Shown here piece by piece: positions 56,746 through 64,000 of a DNA stretch of 64,000 nt. The notes beneath the pieces are model-generated. The model was not told the origin of the DNA and searched no databases. It saw only the letters and a program-made list of their open reading frames with translations. The translations under genes and the position numbers were made by a program. Origin of the DNA: Streptosporangiales bacterium. Its GTDB lineage: Bacteria; Actinomycetota; Actinomycetes; Streptosporangiales; WHST01. The stretch is taken from assembly GCA_009379825.1 (NCBI GenBank), contig WHTA01000009.1, positions 62,001-126,000 on the forward strand, given 5' to 3'. Positions within the stretch are counted from its first letter, which is position 1. The number at the start of each line of letters is the position of its first letter.

Positions 56746-57532
56746 CGGTTTGGTGGACGCGGGGGGAGTAGCCGAGGCGTGCTGAGAGTTCGGTGGCCGC
56801 GGACGCCGTTGCGGCGCCGAGGTTCGGCAGCCGCCGTCTGGGGACGCGCTGTTCGGGGCCGGCGACCGACAGCGCGGCTACCGGGTGGCCGCGGTAGTCG
56901 AGGACCGGGGCGCCGACGCCGCGGATGCCGGGCTCGTTCTCCGCGTCGTCGACGCTGTAGCGGCGGCGCCGGCAGCGCGCGAGCTCGGCCCACAGGTCGG
57001 CGACGTCCGTCACCGTGTTCTCGGTGCGCGACGGGATGCCGGACGCGAGCACGCGCTGGACGACGGCGTCGGCCGACCAGGCGAGGATCGCTCGGCCGAG
57101 CGCACTCGTCGCGGCCGGGTTGCTCCTGCCGATTGCCGAGTGCATGCGCACCGCGTGCGGGCTGTCGATCTTCTCCACGTAGACCACGCGGTCGTCGTCG
57201 AGCACGCCGAGCGCACACGTCTCGCCGGTCTCGTCGGTGAGTCGCTGCATCAGGTCGCGTGCCTCGGACCTGATCTCGATCGAGTCGAGGTACGCGGCGC
57301 CGAGCTCGAGGCAGCGCCGCCCGACCCGCCACCGCCCGCCGCTGCCGACCCTGACGACGTGCAGGTCCGCGAGCACCGAGAGCAGCCGGTGCACGGTCGC
57401 CTCGGGCAGCTCGGCGGCACCGGCCAGCTCTGCCAGGGTGTGGCCCTCGGGTGAGTCGGCCAGGATGTCGAGTAGGCCGAACGCGCGGACGAGGTTGCGT
57501 GCGGAACCCGATGGTGGCACGTCTCGCGTCAT
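56723..57532 (-). CDS. IclR-family transcriptional regulator
   Basis: This 269-residue protein has a winged helix (HTLAELAGAAELPEATVHRLLSVLADLHVV) and IclR effector domain (SNPAATSALGRAILAW, EPGIRGVGAPVLDYRGHPVAALSVAG). Its 3' end overlaps the DUF4041 gene tail-to-tail by 23 bp. The gene it would control is unclear, because the sequence just upstream of its start is an M20 fragment. Confidence 0.9.
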   Translation of the reverse strand: MTRDVPPSGSARNLVRAFGLLDILADSPEGHTLAELAGAAELPEATVHRLLSVLADLHVVRVGSGGRWRVGRRCLELGAAYLDSIEIRSEARDLMQRLTDETGETCALGVLDDDRVVYVEKIDSPHAVRMHSAIGRSNPAATSALGRAILAWSADAVVQRVLASGIPSRTENTVTDVADLWAELARCRRRRYSVDDAENEPGIRGVGAPVLDYRGHPVAALSVAGPEQRVPRRRLPNLGAATASAATELSARLGYSPRVHQTVTGEPAH

Positions 57533-57566
57533 CGCAGTCTGCTCCCCACGATAGGTCGTACCGCCA

Positions 57567-57697
57567 TCATGACCCACCACCCAAGTAGGTGTGGGCGAGG
57601 CGCTCGTAGAGCCGCTCGGCCTGGTCGAGCTGGTCGAGACCGACGCACTCGTTCGGGCCGTGGGCGACGGACAGCCAGCCGGGCCCGAGGGCCGCGA
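57567..57697 (-). pseudogene. C-terminal fragment of an M20 peptidase
   Basis: The reverse strand reads TIAALGPGWLSVAHGPNECV then GLDQLDQAERLYERLAHTYL to a TGA at 57567. This matches the last about 45 residues of M20 peptidases (conserved His-Gly-Pro-Asn-Glu). Nothing upstream on the same strand continues it: at about 57697 the sequence changes into a plus-strand glycosidase fragment. It is a truncated remnant. Confidence 0.65.
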
Positions 57698-58228
57698 TGG
57701 TCGGTGGTGAAGATCGCGAACCTGGCGCAGCTGGTCAACGTCATCGCGCCCATCTTCACCAACCCGGACGGCCTGTTCCTGCAGACCATCTACCACCCGT
57801 TGCGCCTTGCCGCGGAACACAGCCAGGAGGTCGCGCTCGACGCGCACGTGGAGTGCGACACGGTGGAGTACGCCGATCCCGAGCAACCGGAACGCCGCGA
57901 GTATCGGATCGCGGACCTAGGGCCCTTCGCCCTCCTCGACGTCGCGGCAACCCGGGATCGAAGCGGGCAGCGCGTCGTGGTCTCGGTCGTGAACAGGTCG
58001 TCCGAGACAGCCGTCAAGGCGACGGTCTCACTCGGGGATGCCGAGCCGGTCGGCTTGGTGAGCCGGAGCGTACAGGGGGACAGTCCACGAGCGAAGAACA
58101 GCTTCGACGAGCGGGCGGCAGTGGATGTGGTCGAGTCTCGTTTCGACGCGTCCGCAGGGACGTTCGAGTACGAGTTCGCACCCCATTCCTACACGCAGCT
58201 CGACATCGAGATTGGAGCAGGACGATGA
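57698..58228 (+). pseudogene. C-terminal fragment of a GH51 alpha-L-arabinofuranosidase
   Basis: From about 57698 the frame reads VVKIANLAQLVNVIAPIFTN, GLFLQTIYHPLRLAAEHSQE and ends SYTQLDIEIGAGR at TGA 58226. This is the C-terminal beta-sandwich of GH51 arabinofuranosidases. The catalytic barrel is missing. The ATGA overlap with the solute-binding protein shows it once headed the sugar-import operon, consistent with arabinose-containing oligosaccharide use. Confidence 0.75.
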
Positions 58229-59542
58229 CGTCTCAGCCAAGTCGTGGTGTCAACCGCCGAGAGTTCCTCGCCCTTGGCGCCGGTGCGGGCGCTGCCCGCG
58301 CTCCTAGCAGGATGCAGCGGCTCAGGGGAAAGCAGCTCCGACCGCGTGGAGCTCACCTTCTGGACCTTCGTCGACGCCCATGCCGAGTTCATGAAGGCGC
58401 AGGCGAAGGAGTTCAACAAGGCCACCAAGGGCCCATCGATCACCGTCAAATCGACGGTGTACGACTACGACCAGATGCACCAGAAGCTGCTCGCTGCGAT
58501 CCAGTCAGGCGTGGGCGCCCCGGACGTCGTCGACATCGAGATCGCGAAGTTCGGCAGCTTCACCCGCGGTGAGATCCAGCTCCACGACCTGACCAAGATT
58601 GTCGACAAGCACCGGAAGAACCTCGTCGAGACCCGCCTCGCCCCGTACCAGTTCGACGCAAAGCAGTACGGCGTCGACTATCATCTCGGTTCCTACGTCA
58701 TGTACTACAACACCGACATTCTCAAGGCCGCCAACGTCGACCCGGACAGTATCGAGAGCTGGGACGACTTCATCGCGGCCGGCAAGACGGTGAAGAAGAA
58801 GACCGGCAGATGGATGACCACGGTCGAGTCGCAGAACAGGCTTACGCTTCTCGGCCTCATGCTGCAGAACGGTGGCGGCATCTACGACAAGAACAACAAG
58901 CTCATCCTCGACAGCCAAGCCAACATCGACGCCGTCCAACTGGGCGCCGACATGGTGCACAAGCACGGCATCGCAACCACTCCTCCCGGCGGCGCCCACT
59001 CCCTACCGGCGTATTACAAGGCGCTCAACGCCGGCAAGTATGCCTGCGTCTGGTACCCCCAGTGGTACATGATCCGGTTCAAGGACTTCATGCCCGAGAC
59101 CAAGGGCAAGATCCTCGTCCGACCAATGCCGAGCTTCTCGGACGGCGGGGCCGTGAGCACCATGGGCGGCGGCACCGGCACGGCCATCACCAAGCACATC
59201 GACGAGGAGAAGCTCGACGTCGCGATGGACTTCATCGAGTTCGCGAAGCTCACCCACGACGCGCAGGTCAAGATCTGGACCGAGCTCGGCTTCGACCCGT
59301 ACCGCGAGGACGTCTACGACGACCCAGCCCTGGGCAAGGCCGACCCCTGGTTCAGCGACGAGCCAGTAATGAAGGACCTCGCGAAGATGTTCGACCGGCT
59401 GACTCCCGAGTACACCGGATCGAGGTACCCGGAAGCAGTGCAGTTGGTCAACGAGACGGTGGCGTTCAACGTCATCAAGAAGGGCGCGACCGTCAACGAC
59501 GAGCTGTCAAGCGCGGTCGAGACCATCGAACGCAAGAGCTGA
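58225..59542 (+). pseudogene. Sugar ABC transporter solute-binding lipoprotein, frameshift in signal peptide
   Basis: ATG 58225 begins a Tat-type signal (NRREFLALGAGAGA) that shifts at about 58292 into PALLAGCSGSG, the lipobox, and the mature CUT1-type binding protein (VELTFWTFVDAHAEFMKAQA, GVDYHLGSYVMYYNTDILKA, WMTTVESQNRL). One base too many accounts for it. The twin-arginine plus lipobox combination is common for actinobacterial sugar receptors. Two permease genes follow; no ATPase gene is present, as usual when a shared MsiK-type ATPase is used. Confidence 0.8.
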
Positions 59543-59563
59543 CGCGGTCGAGGGCGTGGCCCG

Positions 59564-60476
59564 ATGGTTTCGCAGATGACGCTGGTAGCGAGGCTCAGAT
59601 CGTTCGTCGAACGCCCGGCGGTGGTGACGACGGCCTTCCTGCTGCCGTTCCTTACCTTGTTCCTCGTTTTCCGGGTGTGGCCGATCATTCATGCGGTCCT
59701 GCTGAGTCTCCAAGACATCGAAGGTGTCGGGAACAGTGAGTGGACGGGCCTGGGGAACTATCAGGCGCTCGCGCGGGATGGCGAATTCTACAAGGCAATG
59801 TCGAACTCGACGATGTACGCGATGGGTACCCTAGCCATACTCATCGTCATCCCGTTCACGTTGGCGGCGGTCTTGCACTCCGGCCGCGTGAAGAATGCGC
59901 ACGGGTTCCGAACCATCCTCTTCCTGCCTGTGCTCACCTCGCTCGTCGTCGTCGCTGTCGTGTTCCAGCTGCTCCTCAGCACGGACGGCCCGTTGAATGC
60001 CGCTCTCGCGTCGGTCGGGCTGCCGAAGCCGGCTTGGCTGGAGTCGGAGTATCTCGCACTTCCGGCGTTGCTCATTCTCGCGACGTGGCGGTGGGTAGGC
60101 CTCAACATCCTGTACTTCACGACCGGCCTGGCGAACATCCCGCGGGAGCTGGTACGACGCCGCTGCGGTGGACGGTGCGTCGGGTATACGGAGCTTCTGG
60201 TATATCTCGGTGCCGCTGTCGAAGCCGATCATCTTGTTCGTCATGGTGTTGACGCTGATCAACGGCTTCCAGCTCTTCGTGGAACCGTTCATCTTGTGGA
60301 CGGGCGGTCAGAGCCCGGGGGCCGGTGGCCTCAGCATTGTCGTTCTCCTGTACCGCACTGCGTTCACTTCGTTCCAGCTGGGGTATGCCGCGGCGATCGG
60401 AGTGGTGCTCGCCTTGGTCATCATGATCATCTCAGTGATCCAGCTCAGGCTCTTCGGGTTCTTCAAGAAGGAGTGA
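59564..60476 (+). pseudogene. Sugar ABC transporter permease (first), frameshifted
   Basis: The MalF/UgpA-type permease starts at ATG 59564 (or 59576) with FLLPFLTLFLVFRVWPI and TGLGNYQAL. At GG 60151-60152 one extra G shifts the frame inside the EAA loop: the correct continuation is YDAAAVDGASGIRSFWYISVPLSKP and runs to 60476. The coupling loop that contacts the ATPase is therefore broken in this reading. Confidence 0.8.
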
Positions 60477-60484
60477 GCAGGCCC

Positions 60485-61345
60485 ATGAGGATACGAACCC
60501 GGGAGCGGAGCGCGGCCAGGCCAAGGATTCTACCTGACTGGTTCGTACCGACCGTACTGGTCGCAGCGGTCTCCATGCTGTTCCTCGTCCCGTTCTACTG
60601 GCTGCTCGTCAGCTCGGCACGTCCTGCGGACAGGATTCTCGCCGACTCGGACAAGTTCCTCCCCACGGAAGTAACGCCCGAGAACTATGCGAATCTCTTC
60701 GCGGAGACGGCGTTCTTGAACTGGTTCGGCAACTCCGTGATCCTCGCTGTCGGGACGACACTGGGATCGTTGATCGTCGTCACGATGGCGGCATATCCGT
60801 TGGCACGGTTCAGGTTCAGGTTCCGGAACGCCATCTTCGTCTCGATCTTGTCCTCCCAGATGGTGCCGTTCCACCTGCTGTTGATCCCGCTGTTCATCCT
60901 GATGGTCAACCTGAAGATGATCGACACCTACTTGGGAGTGATCTTTCCGCTGCTCGCGCACCCCTTCGGGCTCTTCTTCATGCGCCAGTACATGCTCAGC
61001 ATCCCGCAGGACGTGCTCGACGCCGCTCGTGTCGACGGAGTTTCCGAATACGGCATCTTCTTCCGCATCGTGGTGCCCATGGTGAAGCCAGCCCTCGGAA
61101 CCCTTGCCATCCTGTTCTCGCTCGAGTCGTGGAACGACCTGCTCTGGCCGCTCATTGTGATGCGTAGTGAGCAGAACTTCCCGCTTTCGGTGGGCATTGC
61201 ATCGATGGTCGGCCTCTACCGCCCTCGCTGGGACCTCGTCCTGACCGCCTCGGTGCTCGCCACCGTGCCGATCGTCTTGTTGTTCATCTCCATGCGGAAC
61301 GCCTTCCTCAAGGGCCTCGGGCAGCTCGGTATCGGCGGAAGGTAG
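60485..61345 (+). CDS. Sugar ABC transporter permease (second)
   Basis: This 286-residue MalG/UgpE-type permease is intact: FVPTVLVAAVSMLFLVPFYW, TPENYANLF, and the EAA loop LDAARVDGVSEYGIFFRIVVPMVKPAL. It partners the 59564 permease and the binding protein to import a sugar or oligosaccharide, probably arabinose-derived given the GH51 remnant. ATG 60485 follows GGAGTGAGCAGG. Confidence 0.9.
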   Translation: MRIRTRERSAARPRILPDWFVPTVLVAAVSMLFLVPFYWLLVSSARPADRILADSDKFLPTEVTPENYANLFAETAFLNWFGNSVILAVGTTLGSLIVVTMAAYPLARFRFRFRNAIFVSILSSQMVPFHLLLIPLFILMVNLKMIDTYLGVIFPLLAHPFGLFFMRQYMLSIPQDVLDAARVDGVSEYGIFFRIVVPMVKPALGTLAILFSLESWNDLLWPLIVMRSEQNFPLSVGIASMVGLYRPRWDLVLTASVLATVPIVLLFISMRNAFLKGLGQLGIGGR

Positions 61346-61513
61346 ATCTGCCCACCACTGGGAACCTGGGTGGTGACCGTCCGTTCTCGCTGCGAAGCGG
61401 TCGGCCTTCGAGTCGAAGACCACGAGGTTACGGATCGGAGGGTACCGGCCACCGTCTGTGCTCTGTCCGTTTGTGGACCGTTACCGGCACGAATGGCGCT
61501 TACCATCATCGGC

Positions 61514-61881
61514 ATGGATATGAGACTTGAGCCGGTGGGCATTCCGGTGAGTGACGTCGACCGGGCCAAGGCGTTCTACCTCAAGGCGGGTTTCGTCGCG
61601 GACCACGACCACACCGTGAGCGGCGAAGTACGCTTCGTGCAGATGACCCGCCGGGATCGGCGTGCTCGATCGCGTTCGGCAAGGGACTGACCGCGATGGA
61701 CTCAGGCTCCCTGGACAACCTGCAGATGGTGGTCGCAGATGCTGACGCGGTCCGTGCGGAGTTGGTCGGCCGCGGTGTCGAGGCCAGTGATGTCGACGAT
61801 CGGCCGTGGGGACGGTTCGTGTACTTCAGCGCCCCCGACGGCAACCGCTGGGCGCTGCAACAGCTTCCCGCCTGGTCCTGA
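61514..61881 (+). pseudogene. VOC/glyoxalase-family protein, frameshifted
   Basis: ATG 61514 starts a vicinal-oxygen-chelate fold (LEPVGIPVSDVDRAKAFYLKAGF). Near 61644 one base is missing; the continuation is DPPGSACSIAFGKGL, LDNLQMVVADADAVRAELVG and VYFSAPDGNRWALQQL. Joined it is a typical about 123-residue single-module glyoxalase/bleomycin-resistance-like protein. It is probably unrelated to the ABC importer. Confidence 0.72.
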
Positions 61882-61891
61882 CGCTGGGACG

Positions 61892-62150
61892 CTAGCTGCG
61901 AAAGATCGGGACCGACGGCCAAGAGACTGCCGTGCTGTTGGTCGCCTTCGCGCCTCCTCGAACCGTGGCGACCAGGTGCAGTGCCCATAGCGGGAAGACG
62001 ACGAACGGAATGCCCAGCGGGACGCCACCGGCAGACCCGTCCGAAGTCGACACGGTGCAGCAGCACGAAGTGGCAGGTACCGAGCGCGAGAGTGAGAAGG
62101 ACCAGCGTGTGTCCCAGTTCGCCGCGCTCCGCCGCGTTGGCGGCGGCCAG
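61892..62150 (-). pseudogene. Remnant of a small membrane protein
   Basis: On the reverse strand, two frames carry hydrophobic helices in order: AERGELGHTLVLLTLALGTC (about 62130-62060) and GVPLGIPFVVFPLWALHLVA (about 62030-61965). A frameshift and an abrupt loss of the N-terminus at about 62150, where an E2 fragment begins on the other strand, mark it as broken. Family unknown. Confidence 0.4.
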
Positions 62151-62152
62151 TC

Positions 62153-63172
62153 GCTACCATCGAGACGGACAAGGTCGGTGTCGACTTGGAGAACCCGGCC
62201 GACGGTGTCATCTCGGGGATCGCCTACCCGGCAGGCACCGAGGTGGCGGCCGGGGCGGTCCTTGCCTGGGTAGCGGCGGCAAGGGCCGACGAAGGTACCG
62301 ACGAGGTGCCGAGCGATCAGGCACCGCAACCCGTGACACCAGCTCCCGCTGCCGAAGCCGAGGTGCCGAGCCCGCCGTCACAGGGGGAACGCACCGTCGC
62401 GCTGCCGCTCGACCGGCGAGACTGGAGCCGGCCGCACGAGGCATCGCCGGCGCGACGACACGGCGGCGACCGGACCGGCACCGGATGAGTCCGTGCGGGT
62501 GCCGCTCGGCAAGGGTCACCTCGCGATGGTCCGACAGGTCGCGGCGTCTGCCGCCATACCGCAGTACCAGTTCACCAGAGGGGTGGCGGTAGCCGCCGCG
62601 CTCGAGCTCGTGAGCGAGGTGCGCAGTGACTGGCCCGACCATCCGCTGCGGGTGACCGACCTGGTCATCCGTGCATTGGCGCTCGCCGTCGACGATGTTC
62701 CTGAGGTCAACTGCAGGTTGGCCGACGACCACTTGATCCGCAGGCGCACCGTCGACGTCAACATGCTGGTGGCCGTCGGCGGGGAGCTCTACAACCCGTT
62801 ATCAACGACGTTCCCGGACGCACACGCACCCAACTCGCCGAGGAACGTCGTCGGGTGGTCGACGCTGCGTGTACCCACCAGCTGACGTCGGCCGAGGCGG
62901 ACACCGGCACCTGCAGCCTCTCGAACCTCGGCCCGTTCGGCATCGATCACTTCACCGCCTTGGTGTCTCCACCGCAGAGTCTCGTGGTGGCGATGGGGAG
63001 GATCCGGCCGCCGGCCGAGGGCGGCACGGTGTCGCTGACCGTGTCCGCCGACCACCGGGTGCTCAACGGTGCACGCACCGCCGAGTACCTCGATGCGGCA
63101 GCCACCTGGCTGGAACGGCCATTGCGGCTCCTGCTGGACGCCGCCACCGACTCGACGGAGCAACCGAAATGA
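62153..63172 (+). pseudogene. Dihydrolipoamide acyltransferase (E2), truncated and frameshifted
   Basis: The fragment enters within the lipoyl domain (ATIETDKVGVDLENPADG, lipoyl lysine kept). It then has a Pro/Ala linker, a degenerate E3-binding segment and the catalytic domain in two further frames (GVAVAAALELVSEVR; later LTSAEADTGTCSLSNLGPFG, RIRPPAEGGTVSLTVSADHR). Shifts lie at about 62450 and 62840. The active-site motif reads DHRVLNG rather than DHRVxDG, so the catalytic Asp is Asn. It once belonged to a 2-oxoacid or acetoin dehydrogenase. Confidence 0.75.
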
Positions 63173-63300
63173 CCGACAGCACGCACTATGGCACGGAAGC
63201 TCTCCTCACCTGTTACGAGCGGATGTACCGCATTCGGCAGTTCGAGAGCACGGCGGAGCAGCTGTATCGCGCTGGTGAGCTCCTTGGTTTCCTCCATTCC
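63169..63300 (+). pseudogene. N-terminal fragment of a pyruvate/acetoin dehydrogenase E1 alpha subunit
   Basis: ATG 63169 overlaps the E2 stop (ATGA). It gives LLTCYERMYRIRQFESTAEQ then LYRAGELLGFLHS, the start of thiamine-diphosphate E1 alpha subunits. Homology ends abruptly at about 63300 and the frame continues as unrelated sequence to 63459. E2-before-E1 order is unusual. The break is the left limit of a probably foreign segment. Confidence 0.65.
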
Positions 63301-63544
63301 TGTACGATCTGGTCGCTGCCGCACGATATTGCTGCTCTCGAGGTGGGTGCGAGTGAGACGTCCGCAGTCTTTGCGGATTCGAAGAACGCCGTGGCACCAC
63401 ACCCTTGCTCCGCTCCCGGCGAGGCGAAGCACAGCCAACCGCCAAGCGGCAGTCCGTGATCATCCGTGCACCCATAGGTGCGCCAACGGAACCGCTTCAC
63501 GAGAGGCTAGGCGACAAGACCGCAGGTCAGAGCCCATATCGCAG
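63301..63544. other. Non-coding or unassigned stretch after the E1 break
   Basis: No convincing gene is visible on either strand. A 95-codon reverse frame (63500-63213) has no recognisable domain and overlaps the E1 fragment. Composition is less GC-rich than the upstream operons, consistent with acquired DNA. Confidence 0.4.
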
Positions 63545-63569
63545 TGGAGCGGGCGACGGGAATCGAACC
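63545..63569 (-). repeat. 3' end of a tRNA-Gly gene, probable attachment-site remnant
   Basis: The reverse strand reads GGTTCGATTCCCG then TCGCCCGCTCCA: T-loop, 3' T-stem, acceptor strand CGCCCGC, U73 and CCA, as in actinobacterial tRNA-Gly. Upstream sequence lacks anticodon and D arms, so this is not a functional tRNA. Such 25-nt tails are typical products of integration into tRNA genes. Confidence 0.6.
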
Positions 63570-63586
63570 AGCTTGGTAGGCCGTCT

Positions 63587-63619
63587 TTGACCTGTGGAAA
63601 TGCCTACAGCGCAGGTCAA
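63587..63619. repeat. Inverted repeat TTGACCTG-N17-CAGGTCAA
   Basis: Exact 8-bp arms at 63587-63594 and 63612-63619 flank a 17-bp spacer, 18 bp from the tRNA-Gly tail. It could be a recombinase arm site or an operator. The TTGACC half also resembles a -35 box. The repeat is seen directly; its role is not. Confidence 0.5.
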
Positions 63620-63672
63620 CGCTGGGATGGACGATCGGGTCCGGCGCGGTTCGACGCGGTTGTGCTGGGTGA

Positions 63673-63693
63673 GGTGCACCCGAGGGGTGCACC
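63673..63693. repeat. Perfect 9-bp hairpin
   Basis: ggtgcaccc and gggtgcacc flank a gag loop, giving a very stable hairpin. It lies in the leader of the partial gene at the right edge. It could be a terminator, though no T-run follows, or an RNA element. Confidence 0.45.
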
Positions 63694-63806
63694 GAGTCGC
63701 CATATGGGTTCTTCGCCCATTCCTGTGTTCCTCGACTCCGGCCCTCAGTGTCCACGGCCATGCAGAACAACAGCCGGTGGCGACCAAGGTCAGTCCGGTG
63801 GAGATC

Positions 63807-64000
63807 ATGCGCCTCAGGCCAGGACAGCTGGTTCGAGTCGTGACTGGCCACCTGGATGGAAAGCTGTGGCTGGCTCTTCATTTCACCGAGCCCGGGTACT
63901 TGCCAGTCTGGCCAGCTACGGTTAGCTGTTGTTGTTCGAGATGGCCGGTGACGACACGACGCATCTCGACCATGTTCTGGAGATCTATGGCGCCATCGTG
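63807..64000 (+). CDS. Partial hypothetical protein at the right edge
   Basis: From ATG 63807 (or GTG 63798) an open frame reads MRLRPGQLVRVVTGHLDGKL then WLALHFTEPGYLPVWPATVS to the window end. The next frame from about 63917 reads LLLFEMAGDDTTHLDHVLEI, which also looks coding, so a frameshift or a second gene may be present. No family is recognised. It may belong to a mobile element given the adjacent tRNA remnant. Confidence 0.3.
   Translation, partial: MRLRPGQLVRVVTGHLDGKLWLALHFTEPGYLPVWPATVSCCCSRWPVTTRRISTMFWRSMAPS

Noticed and set aside
63213-63500. Reverse-strand 95-codon gene
   Set aside because: It overlaps the E1 alpha fragment, lacks a ribosome site and has no recognisable features.
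63545-63620. Complete tRNA-Gly gene
   Set aside because: Only the T-loop, acceptor strand and CCA are present; no anticodon or D arm can be folded from the upstream bases.

Overview
The window is high-GC DNA (dense, GTG-rich starts, ATGA/GTGA/TGATG overlaps) of an actinomycete-type genome. Supporting this are a TIGR03086/maleylpyruvate-isomerase-fold protein, a short eukaryote-like ProS, an NlpC/P60 cell-wall hydrolase with a long leader, and many IclR, GntR, MarR, LysR, PucR and large LuxR regulators. Most of it looks like accessory catabolism: transporter-enzyme-regulator modules in compact operons. No rRNA, complete tRNA, CRISPR array or replication origin is visible.

Layout. 1-4393: PucR-type regulator (broken, runs off the left edge), M20 peptidase, YhdT-like protein and sodium:solute symporter (frameshifted). 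4277-7380: PrsW-like protease (frameshifted) and a divergent response regulator/histidine kinase pair. 7409-9594: aldo/keto reductase and APC permease. 9857-25738: fifteen co-directional genes, mostly overlapping or closely spaced, for cyclic ureides and pyrimidines. The first half has a D-aminoacylase-like amidohydrolase, a hydantoinase/allantoinase-like enzyme, IclR, an M20 carbamoylase, a hydantoin racemase-like protein, an MHS transporter and a cytosine-deaminase-like enzyme. The second half has PyrD, an AAHS-type transporter split by an in-frame TAG, IclR, PyrE, a degenerate phosphoribosyltransferase-like protein, a second M20 carbamoylase, PyrK and a true-looking dihydroorotase. Without carAB, pyrB or pyrF this reads better as orotate/dihydroorotate breakdown and salvage than as de novo synthesis.

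25758-30609: multicopper oxidase, small membrane protein and a large LuxR regulator with two frameshifts. 30892-34337: enolase-superfamily enzyme and MHS transporter (both disrupted) with a LysR regulator. 34388-40111: GntR-controlled ECF importer (S, fused A-A, T) with a CblS-like kinase and an ADP-ribosylglycohydrolase, preceded by a perfect 18-bp inverted repeat. 40114-48326: MarR/TIGR03086 pair, then a FadR-type regulator with an operator-like palindrome facing an aldehyde dehydrogenase / flavoprotein / MHS transporter / alcohol dehydrogenase operon. The aldehyde dehydrogenase carries four perfect 33-bp tandem repeats. 48330-54902: housekeeping or cell-wall genes (NlpC/P60, ProS, Asp/Glu racemase-like, sulfotransferase-like, lytic transglycosylase, cupin) and a truncated VapC. 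55219-64000: mosaic and decayed, with a DUF4041/T5orf172 protein, IclR, back-to-back truncated genes at about 57697 and 62150, a sugar ABC importer with frameshifts, broken E2 and E1-alpha genes, a 25-nt tRNA-Gly 3' end and inverted repeats that suggest an island border.

About fourteen apparent frameshifts and three in-frame TAG codons interrupt otherwise well-conserved genes. Most of the frameshifts lie at or beside short G/C runs. Sequence alone cannot tell consensus errors from real decay, so these genes are marked pseudogene with that caveat.
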